Shown: positions 28,401-34,776 of the stretch, in pieces
How positions within the stretch are numbered: the first letter of the stretch is position 1
How the letters are laid out: each line of letters starts with the position of its first letter
Assembly (NCBI GenBank): GCA_902810755.1
Contig: CADDYT010000028.1
Location: forward strand, 1-53,996
DNA from: Chloroflexota bacterium
Lineage (GTDB): Bacteria > Chloroflexota > Ktedonobacteria > Ktedonobacterales > Ktedonobacteraceae
Direction: 5' to 3'
Length of the DNA: 53,996 nucleotides
Made by a program: the position numbers and the translations under genes
Notes under the pieces: model-generated
The model's database searches: none
The model's input: the letters and a program-made list of their open reading frames with translations, nothing else
What the model was told of the DNA's origin: nothing

Positions 28401-28563
28401 AAAAACCGCGCGCGGCATCGCCGAAACCTGGCTTGGCATCACCACGACCGATACCGATGACGTAGGCTATTGCGCCGCCCTGCACGCCGCCGCGCACCTG
28501 GGCCTCTCAGACTACGAGCAGGCCATCTTCGGCACGCGCTTGAGCGCCGAACTGCTCAAATAA
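25435..28563 (+). CDS. HerA/FtsK-superfamily P-loop ATPase
   Basis: A 1042-residue protein. The ATPase core has the Walker A motif GVTGSGKTT (397-405) and a Walker B motif in HLLVFEEAHRLL (643-654), with VAEQIPAKLASDVLKNTNLK as the arginine/sensor region. This is the HerA/VirB4/FtsK-like arrangement of ring motors that move DNA or protein. The N-terminal ~380 residues include a region with two long helices and no clear motif. The C-terminal ~250 residues are helical and hold a cysteine cluster CTACRAIC (944-951) that could bind metal or an iron-sulfur cluster. It is the last gene of the block. A motor or disassembly role for the GTPase/Hsp70 complex is inference. Confidence 0.85.
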   Translation: MHPVPWIRDLPAEIDSLERGELEHSRPGSFTITDLLDGQAFCRVRGLANFWQAQAESEFVRSVIDMVAGTHIQRNEPLVFVLVGTPTELSVYLSSGEQMGTRSLLQGIFPNIDLIPVREIAPTTLRRVFKEQGIITGIPGRASFNGENASVPGPPAGGQGAGSIPADTQGSARLERVIRGMSGSYWCYVVHAHPRKRDEVLRERLTIIDKLTQVTALLRHQRQSSEQINPLETTTRSGEVTNYRAQYLIRLLERQLERFDEALAHGQWMARVFFGAEQPAGLQRLASLLVGTLAGKDSRPEPVRTHLCQSYGAANLDDFVTPLSSEEVASLIQLPREEVPGYAISDFVRFDVDMRQPRSTSSNPILQLGRIQQYGRDSGEAYAIPLNDLAKHAVIVGVTGSGKTTTVMNILEQLVDASTPFLIIEPAKTEYRALRRAFAGQADVRIYTLGNETVAPFRLNPFEFETDDVPGRASVVNHIDFLKAVFNAAFILYAPMPYVLETALHEIYEDKGWDLATGLNPRMPKWEDRHLYPIFPTLTDLYYKIDAVVERLGYDTEIERNVKGGLKARIGAMRIGSKGLMLDTARGIPMSQLLAHPTILEMENIGGDDEKTFLMGMILAKLYEYRRMQTLNPASAPNGSLQHLLVFEEAHRLLKHTETQVDTESSNMRAQAVEVFSNMLSEVRAYGQGVLVAEQIPAKLASDVLKNTNLKIVHRLIARDDRESVGATMNLNNEQIAHLGILTPGQASVFAEGADHAYLVQMHNAKARLSPLTDDLLKTQSPTYISVRESLGIRNLKDYGLRLSDFGGPDAALYQAAARVLDSAASDRLWARLLLCTVLNRPALPQILGAMRHLIERTLPSLANQREMALRMILVRGSFETLYRRGLTFGWNYPLIEEMRLHLTRGLIILLQTGDLAHGNADLDRFARKYEQYMHREQGPFVGCTACRAICRYRLDVRESLLPADVGWIKSDLSDASYKTEADRYAALAKTARGIAETWLGITTTDTDDVGYCAALHAAAHLGLSDYEQAIFGTRLSAELLK

Positions 28564-28597
28564 GCCTACCGCTTCATCTCTTCAGCAGGACATATGC

Positions 28598-28720
28598 TCA
28601 TTGTGAGACAGGTCGCGTTGCATCAAAAGCGTGGATGCGCGGCAGAACCTCTCTGGCGAGCAATTCGAGGGAGTGCAGCACCTGCGCCTGCGTAAAATAC
28701 GCCATTCTCTCCCCCAGAAG
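28598..28720 (-). pseudogene. C-terminal fragment of an LLM-class flavin oxidoreductase
   Basis: On the minus strand the last ~39 codons read LGERMAYFTQAQVLHSLELLAREVLPRI followed by a short tail and stop. The QVLHSLELLAREVLPRI ending is typical of luciferase-like (F420/FMN) monooxygenase C-termini, normally ~330 residues. Upstream the frame runs into a palindromic repeat at 28767-28870 and has no matching sequence. It is a remnant at the right edge of the chaperone/GTPase block. Confidence 0.55.
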
Positions 28721-28766
28721 CAAGTCGTGGCTGTGATAGAATACGAGAAGAACGGTGAACAAAGCC

Positions 28767-28870
28767 GGTCGCGAAGTGTCATGCTGCGTGCGGCGAAGCA
28801 TCCGAGGCGACCGCTGGCTCAGGATGCTCACACGAATGCTTCGCTGCACGCAACATGACACTTCGCGGCC
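28767..28870. repeat. intergenic palindromic repeat, copy 1
   Basis: Arms 28767-28801 and 28836-28870 are inverted complements over 35 bp with about three mismatches, enclosing a 34-bp loop. The arm contains TGTCATGCTGCGTG and GCGAAGCATC, shared with the palindromes at 38551, 41518 and 43262. It separates the LLM fragment from the PIG-L fragment. Confidence 0.8.
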
Positions 28871-28896
28871 TGAGTGAGACCGATAGGAGTGAGAAT

Positions 28897-29175
28897 ATGA
28901 AGCAGAGCTGCTCCCTGCTGGTGGTGGGCGCGCACGCGGCGGACTTCGTCTGGCGCGCCGCCGGGGTCATTGCCGTCGTCACGGCAAACGGCGGCAAAGC
29001 CAGCGTCGTCGCGCTCACCTATGGAGAACGGGGCGAATCCGGCGAATTGTGGAAAGAGCCGAACCAGACGGTTGAGAATGTCAAACGCATTCGCCACCAG
29101 GAGGCCACACGAGCAGCCGAGATTCTGGGCGCAACCTTTCAATGCTTTGATCTGGGCGACTATCCCCTCCAGATT
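28897..29175 (+). pseudogene. 5' fragment of a PIG-L/LmbE-family deacetylase
   Basis: From ATG 28897 (AGGAG ribosome site intact) the first 93 residues match the PIG-L deacetylase family in the form seen in Chloroflexota: VVGAHAADFVWRAAG at residues 9-23, ALTYGERGESGELW, VKRIRHQEATRAAEILGA and FDLGDYPLQI. Family members are normally ~230 residues. After residue 93 the similarity stops and the frame runs on to 29331 into the 3' end of the opposing ABC transporter gene. The C-terminal metal-binding histidine region is missing, so the product should be inactive. Zinc-dependent GlcNAc-type deacetylation is the family role. Confidence 0.65.
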
Positions 29176-29227
29176 AACGCTGGAGTTCTGACCTGCACAC
29201 TGGCATCTGCTCACGGCTCCCCTGAAA

Positions 29228-31477
29228 TTATACCCGCCCGTAGCTATTGTACAGATGCCAGTAGACGCCTCTCAAGGCCAGGAGTTCGTCGTGGGTCCCC
29301 TGTTCGACCAGGCGACCTTTGTCGACAATGACAATGCGGTCGGCGTCGCGGATGGTACTCATGCGGTGGGCGATGATGAAGGTGGTGCGGCCCTTTGTTA
29401 GACGTTTCAGAGCCTGCTGGATCAGCGCCTCGGACTCGTTGTCGAGCGCGGAGGATGGCTCGTCCATGACCAGAATGCGGGGCTGGCGCAGGAACATGCG
29501 CGCGATAGCGAGCCGCTGCCGCTGGCCGCCGGACAGGCTCTGCCCGCGCTCGTGCAGCACCGTTTTGAAGCCGAGGGGCTGCGACTGGATAAAATCAAGG
29601 ATGTTGGCGTTGGCGGCGGCTTCCACCAGTTCTTCATAGGAGACTTTACGCAGGAGGCCAAAGGTCAGGTTTTCTTCAATAGTGCCGCTGAAGAGCGATT
29701 CATCCTGCAAGATCACGCCGAATTGCTTGCGCAAGCTCTCGATCTTCAGGTCTTTTAAATCATAGCCGTCGATGGTAATACGCCCGCTATCGGGGGCGTA
29801 GAAGCGCATGAGCAGGTTGGAAATGGTTGTCTTGCCCGCGCCGCTGCGCCCGACAAAGGCGATAGTGGTACCGGGCTGAATATCCAGATTGATATCGTGC
29901 AGCACCTCGATGCCTGGCGTATAGGAGAAATGCACGTGTTCCAGCCTGATATGGCCCCTCACCTGCTCAAGCTCAATGCCTTTCTCCGCGCTGGCCTCTT
30001 CTGGGTAATTCAGGATTTCAAACAGGCGATCGATGGCGACGGCTGCCGCCTGAATCTGCTGGTTGATGCCGTTGAGCGTGGAGACCGGCGTGGCCAGTTC
30101 GCGCAGGATCAAGATATAGGCCGCTAACTGACCGGTTGACATGGTCTTATTGAAGACCAGGTAGCCGCCGAAACCCAGCACAGCGATGACGCAGATGGCC
30201 TGCACAACACCAACCACCAGATTGGCTTCAGACTGGAAAATGGTACGCCGGAAGGACACCTGGTTGGTCATCATGATCAGTTTCTTGACCTGGCGCCCAA
30301 AACGATGCTCTGCCGCCAGCGCCTTCACGGTCTTCAGGCCGGTCAGCCCTTCATACATGGCCCCGTTCATCACCGCATAGCTCTCCAGCACCTGGCGACT
30401 GAGCTGCCGCGTCTTGCGGTTGAAGTAGAGATTGACGCCCATATACAGCGGAGAGACGGCCAGCACCGCCAGAGTGAGGTGCCAGTCGGTCACGAACAGC
30501 ACACCGAGGTAGATCACCGTCAATATGCTGTTCACCGCAGCATCGATAATCATCTGTAGCACCGTCTGCTGCGCAGAAGTCACCTCGTTGAGCCTGCTCA
30601 GTATCTGCCCGGTGCTGCTCAAGCCCTGATAAAAGGCCAGCGGCAGACGCAGCATATGACGATAAAAGCGAAAGATAATGGCGAGGTTGGCCGAGCGACT
30701 CAAAATGCCGATGACGTTGCGATTGAAATACTTGAACAGCTCTTCCACGATGAAGACGCCCAGCAGGATTGCCAGCAGCCAGATGAACATGGAGATGTTG
30801 TTCTGGTGAAAGCCCTGGTCGATGATCGTGCGTAAGATAAAAGGCAGGGGCAAAGCAGTCAGACCAACGCCCACCGTGAGCAGGAAAGCGCCGAGAATTT
30901 GCCATTTAAATGGCGTGACAAACTGGCTGAACTGCCGTAAATCCTGCCAGCTCAGCTTCTTCTCTTCGATACGACGCTTCTTTTCGAGCCTGCGGGCCAG
31001 GCCCGTACTTTCGTAGACAGGTTGCCGCGCCACCTCCGCCGCGTTCGCCCGCGTGTGTGTCTGCACCTGTGCGGATGCGGAGGCGTGCGTCACAGGAGGA
31101 GCCGGAGCTAAGATGGTTGGAAGAATCAGCGTGGAACGCAGGCTGATATCCTCGTCCTCTTGCGTTTCGGGTCCCGGCGTGAAGCGTTTCGTCGTCTTTC
31201 GACCGGCCTGTTCCGCCTCTTCAGCCCAGGGCAGCACTGCCTGCCATTGCAGTGTGTCAATGCGCTCGATATCAGGAGTCGCGTTGAAACCCGGCAACTG
31301 TGGCGGCGTTTCCGGCACAGGCTCGACCTGCCAGAAACTATTCCCGTTGTTGTTCCCGCTGCCGTGCATTCCCAGCAGACCGCTGCCGCGCCGCGCATTG
31401 CCGTGCAAGCGTAGCGGTCGTGGTATCGTTCCTTCTATCTCCGGCGTATCTTCTGTGTCTGCCTGATTATCATTCAT
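29228..31477 (-). CDS. ABC transporter, fused permease/ATPase (exporter type)
   Basis: A 749-residue half-transporter: a six-helix exporter membrane domain (about 185-480) followed by an ATPase with GRSGAGKTT (Walker A), LSGGQRQRLAI (signature) and ILVMDEPSSALD (Walker B). It would act as a homodimer exporting a peptide or lipid-like product. The first ~150 residues are a polar, Pro/Gly/Asn-rich extension unlike normal exporters, and it is not a C39 peptidase domain. The start at ATG 31477 overlaps the stop codon of the HPr-kinase-like gene (ATGA) and follows AGGGAAG; the frame extends to 31543, but that is less likely. It is the last gene of the RiPP-like minus-strand cluster and is the likely exporter of its product. 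Confidence 0.85.
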   Translation of the reverse strand: MNDNQADTEDTPEIEGTIPRPLRLHGNARRGSGLLGMHGSGNNNGNSFWQVEPVPETPPQLPGFNATPDIERIDTLQWQAVLPWAEEAEQAGRKTTKRFTPGPETQEDEDISLRSTLILPTILAPAPPVTHASASAQVQTHTRANAAEVARQPVYESTGLARRLEKKRRIEEKKLSWQDLRQFSQFVTPFKWQILGAFLLTVGVGLTALPLPFILRTIIDQGFHQNNISMFIWLLAILLGVFIVEELFKYFNRNVIGILSRSANLAIIFRFYRHMLRLPLAFYQGLSSTGQILSRLNEVTSAQQTVLQMIIDAAVNSILTVIYLGVLFVTDWHLTLAVLAVSPLYMGVNLYFNRKTRQLSRQVLESYAVMNGAMYEGLTGLKTVKALAAEHRFGRQVKKLIMMTNQVSFRRTIFQSEANLVVGVVQAICVIAVLGFGGYLVFNKTMSTGQLAAYILILRELATPVSTLNGINQQIQAAAVAIDRLFEILNYPEEASAEKGIELEQVRGHIRLEHVHFSYTPGIEVLHDINLDIQPGTTIAFVGRSGAGKTTISNLLMRFYAPDSGRITIDGYDLKDLKIESLRKQFGVILQDESLFSGTIEENLTFGLLRKVSYEELVEAAANANILDFIQSQPLGFKTVLHERGQSLSGGQRQRLAIARMFLRQPRILVMDEPSSALDNESEALIQQALKRLTKGRTTFIIAHRMSTIRDADRIVIVDKGRLVEQGTHDELLALRGVYWHLYNSYGRV

Positions 31478-32570
31478 GGGGCTTCCCTGTGAAAAGTGTC
31501 CGCACAAGTTCCGGGCCGTCGTCGGCGCCGCGCGCAATGGCAAGCCGGTAGCTGCTGGCCTGTTCCGCCAGGGCGCTCAGCAGGAAAAATAATCGCTCCT
31601 GCGCCTGTGGATAACCTGTTCTGGCAGCACCTCTGCCGGTACAGAGATCAATCAACATTTGCAGCGCCCTGGCCTTACTCAGCGGAGTGAGCGTACTATG
31701 AGACTCGCCAGTCAGCGCGGGAAAGATCAAAATAGTGACGGGTGTGTGTATGCGCGCGGCCCCCGGGCGAATTTGCTCAATCGAGCAATAGCGTTTATCC
31801 CGGTCATCTGCCGGATAGGAGCGCAGGAACTCCAGAGAAGGCCAGAGATCAAGCGAGCCGGAGCGTACCGAGACTTCCTGTGTGATGGAACAGGCAGAGA
31901 TACGCGGCCCATCCGCGCATAGCATTATCAGGTCATCTCCCAGCAGGCCGCAACCGGCAATGGCACAGCCGAGGCTCAACGTCGTCTTCCCGCTACCCGA
32001 ACTCCCCAGGATGAGCGCGCCCTGATTGTCGTCCCAGGGAGCCGTAATCGCGGCGCTGTGGCAAGGCTCAAAGCCGAAAGCGCGCATCAACTGCCCCAGC
32101 GCGAGCAAAAAGACATAGCGACGCAAAAAGCTCTCCTGATAGCAGTCGAGCAGTTCAAGCTCTGTTACAGCACAACACCGAACCGGGTCGATGACGCTTA
32201 AAGCGGGCGCGTTGACCGTCGGCTGCGCCTCGTAGCTCTGATATTCAATCCCGCCTCCAGCCCGGTAACATTTGAGCTTTGTACCGGTCAGCAGGCGCAG
32301 CGTGTCAGTGCGGCTGCGCCTGGATGGCAATTGCAGCGGGAATTGCGCCGCGCTATCATAGCAATAGATACCATAGGATGCTTCGCCGCGCACCATCTCC
32401 GGCTCTCGAAATACTCCCAGCATCCTTTCCAGCAGCGAGAGGATGAGCGGGTGATTGGTCTGACAGAGGAGCCGCACATCATGAAAAAAGAAGGTCTTAC
32501 ACAGCACCTGTTCAGACTGCGCGGACGCAACAATACTGGTATTGAGCAAGGTATGATCTGGCATCGTCAT
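31470..32570 (-). CDS. HPr kinase-like protein of a RiPP-type cluster
   Basis: A 366-residue protein. The C-terminal half resembles the catalytic domain of HPr(Ser) kinase/phosphorylase: HSAAI from His171, the P-loop GSSGSGKTT (189-197) and GLLGDDLIML soon after. The N-terminal ~165 residues are not the DRTGG domain of true HprK. Stand-alone HprK-like kinases occur in peptide natural product clusters, including lasso clusters in which they phosphorylate a Ser in the precursor. The gene overlaps pqqD-like (TAATG) and the exporter gene (ATGA), so it is translated as part of one transcript. A role in modifying a Ser-rich precursor (33744-33902) is inference. Confidence 0.75.
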   Translation of the reverse strand: MTMPDHTLLNTSIVASAQSEQVLCKTFFFHDVRLLCQTNHPLILSLLERMLGVFREPEMVRGEASYGIYCYDSAAQFPLQLPSRRSRTDTLRLLTGTKLKCYRAGGGIEYQSYEAQPTVNAPALSVIDPVRCCAVTELELLDCYQESFLRRYVFLLALGQLMRAFGFEPCHSAAITAPWDDNQGALILGSSGSGKTTLSLGCAIAGCGLLGDDLIMLCADGPRISACSITQEVSVRSGSLDLWPSLEFLRSYPADDRDKRYCSIEQIRPGAARIHTPVTILIFPALTGESHSTLTPLSKARALQMLIDLCTGRGAARTGYPQAQERLFFLLSALAEQASSYRLAIARGADDGPELVRTLFTGKPHE

Positions 32571-32890
32571 TACGCCGACGGCTGAATCGCTGAAGAGACT
32601 CTGACTAAGAGATGATTGCTGTCCAGTTCGTCAAGCAGTTGCTGTACATCGTGCATGGCCTGCTCGGCTTCCACCTCATAAGAGGCACAGATAGCGGCGA
32701 CAATATCAGCGACCTCGTGTGTGCCGTCAAGCATCTTCCAGATCATCGTGCCAACCTGATTGAGGTTGTAAGAGCAGCCGGCTCTGGAATCAAGGAGGAC
32801 TGCTTCCCCATCCAACTCCCGCCAGAGAATAGCATCATTGCGTTTCAACATCTCATTCTCCTCAGCAGATAAGGTGCTTTCTACACACAT
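32570..32890 (-). CDS. PqqD-like RiPP recognition protein
   Basis: About 106 residues. The segment GEAVLLDSRAGCSYNLNQVGTMIWKML followed by a helical half (EVADIVAAICASYEVEAEQA) is the PqqD/RiPP recognition element (RRE) fold, a small winged-helix protein that binds the leader peptide and delivers it to modifying enzymes. The GTG at 32896 overlaps the preceding stop codon, but ATG 32890 is better spaced from GGAG. It is coupled to the HPr-kinase-like gene downstream. Its likely ligand is the YxxPxL-type leader of the 52-residue protein encoded at 33744-33902. Confidence 0.8.
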   Translation of the reverse strand: MCVESTLSAEENEMLKRNDAILWRELDGEAVLLDSRAGCSYNLNQVGTMIWKMLDGTHEVADIVAAICASYEVEAEQAMHDVQQLLDELDSNHLLVRVSSAIQPSA

Positions 32891-32892
32891 TA

Positions 32893-33456
32893 TCACTCAT
32901 CTCCGATAGAGCGAGTCGATGCCCGGGTCCTTCGGCACCACCGCTCAATACACCAGCTACCTGTTAGCAACAGGAGGCGCGAACATATGCGCAAGGCCAG
33001 TATCGATACATTCGCCTTTTTCTCTGAATAGAGACGATACCGGATATGTGCGGTAACTTTTCCATACCAACGGGCTACCGGATGCATCAAGTTCAACTGG
33101 AAATTCCCACGCCGAATAGCAACTACACGCCCGACCACTGCTGATTCGTCGATCCAGCTTGCGCGCAAATTCACATCTGGCAACTGTAATAATCGGACAG
33201 TCATATCTTTTTGTTGAATAGCGACGATCCGGTGAATGACCAGCCCGTCTCCTGTCTCAAAGGCGGCGATCTCACCAACGCGAATTTCGTGCGCCGAGGC
33301 CGGTTCAACGGAGATGGCATCGCCAATCCTGAGCAAGGGCAGCATACTGCCGCTGCTCACGCGAAACCACTGGCTCTGCCCCCGGCGCAGAGCCTCGACA
33401 AACAGGGAATCAATCGTTGCCCGAAAATGATTGTCCTGGGATGCAGCCACCAGCAT
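32893..33456 (-). CDS. S26-family signal peptidase-like protein
   Basis: A 187-residue protein. VSSGSMLPLLRIGD contains the catalytic serine (Ser37) of S26 peptidases, and GLVIHRIVAI puts a histidine (His75) at the place of the usual lysine, as in the archaeal/ER-type signal peptidases. A hydrophobic segment near the C-terminus (about 148-165) may anchor it. ATG 33456 has the ribosome site GAAGGGA, and the stop codon overlaps the pqqD-like start. The setting suggests leader or maturation cleavage of the RiPP-like precursor, replacing the transglutaminase-like protease of lasso clusters. This is inference; a general signal peptidase is the alternative. Confidence 0.75.
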   Translation of the reverse strand: MLVAASQDNHFRATIDSLFVEALRRGQSQWFRVSSGSMLPLLRIGDAISVEPASAHEIRVGEIAAFETGDGLVIHRIVAIQQKDMTVRLLQLPDVNLRASWIDESAVVGRVVAIRRGNFQLNLMHPVARWYGKVTAHIRYRLYSEKKANVSILALRICSRLLLLTGSWCIERWCRRTRASTRSIGDE

Positions 33457-33533
33457 TTATCCCTTCTATACAGCAGTACAACCAGTATGGGTAAGAGATT
33501 GCTTTGCCTTTCTCATTCTTAAACGAGAACACA

Positions 33534-33539
33534 ATTATA
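33534..33539 (-). promoter_or_regulatory. possible -10 element of the S26-pqqD-kinase-exporter genes
   Basis: Read on the minus strand, TATAAT (33539-33534) lies about 70 nt before ATG 33456 in an AT-rich gap (33457-33743). I see no good -35 match at 16-18 bp, so activator dependence or coincidence are both possible. The gap otherwise shows only short, unconvincing frames. Confidence 0.3.
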
Positions 33540-33743
33540 AGCGAGTAATCGTCCAGACAGGAAATATGCAGCAGGCAATAAGAAATTTGTCCTATGAAAA
33601 AAATGAACATACGAATCGCAATGCTCTCAAAGCGGAGTATTGCGAGTTCAGTATGTTCAGCCAATGCAAGAATGTCCAGGTGGATGGCTAGCCGACCCCA
33701 CCTGGAAGCTCCTGGCCTCTGCGGGCTGACGGTGACGGGAAGA

Positions 33744-33902
33744 CTAGTTTGCGCTCCTGCCACCGGTACCAGAGGTAGAGCAGCTCAGGGTGTTCTTGCT
33801 CGGGGTGACGCGGCAACCGGACTGCGCCAGGGCGATGGGCAGGTCACGGAGGCGCTGCACCTCAAGCTTCGGAGCCTGATACTTCGCGCGCGCGTTAGTC
33901 AT
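33744..33902 (-). CDS. candidate RiPP precursor peptide (52 aa)
   Basis: A 52-residue peptide starting at ATG 33902 with a strong GGAGGAG ribosome site. Its N-terminal half contains KYQAPKLEVQRLRDL, which includes YQAPKL (residues 8-13). This matches the YxxPxL motif by which lasso-type leaders bind the PqqD-like recognition protein. The C-terminal half (from about residue 29, SGCRVTPSKNTLSC) holds two cysteines (30 and 41) and is rich in Ser, Thr and Gly, a typical core composition. It lies 26 bp after the sugar transferase gene and 290 bp before the S26-pqqD-kinase-exporter run. Likely substrate of those enzymes. The frame could extend to 33995 but without a ribosome site. Confidence 0.65.
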   Translation of the reverse strand: MTNARAKYQAPKLEVQRLRDLPIALAQSGCRVTPSKNTLSCSTSGTGGRSAN

Positions 33903-33928
33903 GCTAACACTCCTCCAACTAATCGCTA

Positions 33929-34660
33929 TCATGCACCTGTATGGACGATGAAGACCTTCACCGTTTTCAGGAGGATAACGATATCCGCTATACATGAACG
34001 ATGGTCGATATAATGCATATCAAGGCGAACGCGCTCATCGTAGGAGATGTGCTGGCGCCCGCTGATTTGCCACAGGCCGGTGATACCAGGGCGCACGGAG
34101 AGCCGCTTCTGTGCATATTCGCCGTAGCGGGGTAGCTCACTGGGATGAATAATGCGCGGCCCCACGAGGGACATCTGTCCAATCAGGACGTTGAACAGTT
34201 GCGGCAGTTCATCCAGGCTTGTTTTCCGCAGAAACTTCCCCACCCTGGTAATGCGCGGATCACCAATCAGCTTCATATTCTGCTGATATTTCCGCATGAG
34301 TTCGGGATGTTTTGCCAGGAATTCATCGGCATTGCGAATCATGGTGCGAAACTTCAAGGCATAGAAGCGGCGCCCATGCAAGCCGATAATTTCGCGAAAA
34401 TGGAGGACCGGGCCTCCGTCATCGAGCTTGATGCAGAGGGCAATGATGATGAACACCGGCATCAGGACAATGATGCCCGAGATCGACAGTACAATGTCAA
34501 GCAGACGCTTAATTAGATAGTACAGCAGCGAGGGTTCTTGCACCGCCTCTCTACTGACAACGCCTACCGCTATAGTGGACGCAGCAATTTGAGGAACTGG
34601 CCCTTCCTCTGAACGCTGTGGTACCATTACACTGATCTGATCCATATACCTGTCTCTCAC
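33929..34660 (-). CDS. bacterial sugar transferase (undecaprenyl-phosphate type)
   Basis: About 243 residues. An N-terminal membrane segment ([20 protein letters not shown]) precedes the catalytic domain of polyprenyl-phosphate sugar-1-phosphate transferases (WecP/WbaP/PglC type), with KFRTM, the [20 protein letters not shown] core and [13 protein letters not shown]. Such enzymes start glycan assembly by moving a sugar phosphate onto undecaprenyl phosphate on the inner membrane face. GTG 34660 and ATG 34645 are both possible starts; the shorter has an AGG close upstream. It may serve exopolysaccharide synthesis or, since the candidate precursor lies only 26 bp downstream, glycosylation of that peptide; the second idea is speculative. 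Confidence 0.85.
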   Translation of the reverse strand: MRDRYMDQISVMVPQRSEEGPVPQIAASTIAVGVVSREAVQEPSLLYYLIKRLLDIVLSISGIIVLMPVFIIIALCIKLDDGGPVLHFREIIGLHGRRFYALKFRTMIRNADEFLAKHPELMRKYQQNMKLIGDPRITRVGKFLRKTSLDELPQLFNVLIGQMSLVGPRIIHPSELPRYGEYAQKRLSVRPGITGLWQISGRQHISYDERVRLDMHYIDHRSCIADIVILLKTVKVFIVHTGA

Positions 34661-34776
34661 TACCTTTTCAGTATTTTGTCCCTCGACGCCCTTAGTTTAG
34701 CAGATGCAGGTGAGGTTGTCGGTAGTGAAGCAGTTAAGAAGTGATTGCAAATATACAAATCCGGTTAAGGTTTCTT

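Noticed and set aside
33410..33763. Minus-strand frame overlapping the S26 start and the candidate precursor
   Set aside because: It overlaps two better-supported genes in another frame and has no ribosome site.
29228..34660. Lasso peptide cluster
   Set aside because: The leader motif, PqqD-like protein and HprK-like kinase fit, but no asparagine-synthetase-like cyclase or transglutaminase-like protease is present, so I call it RiPP-like only.
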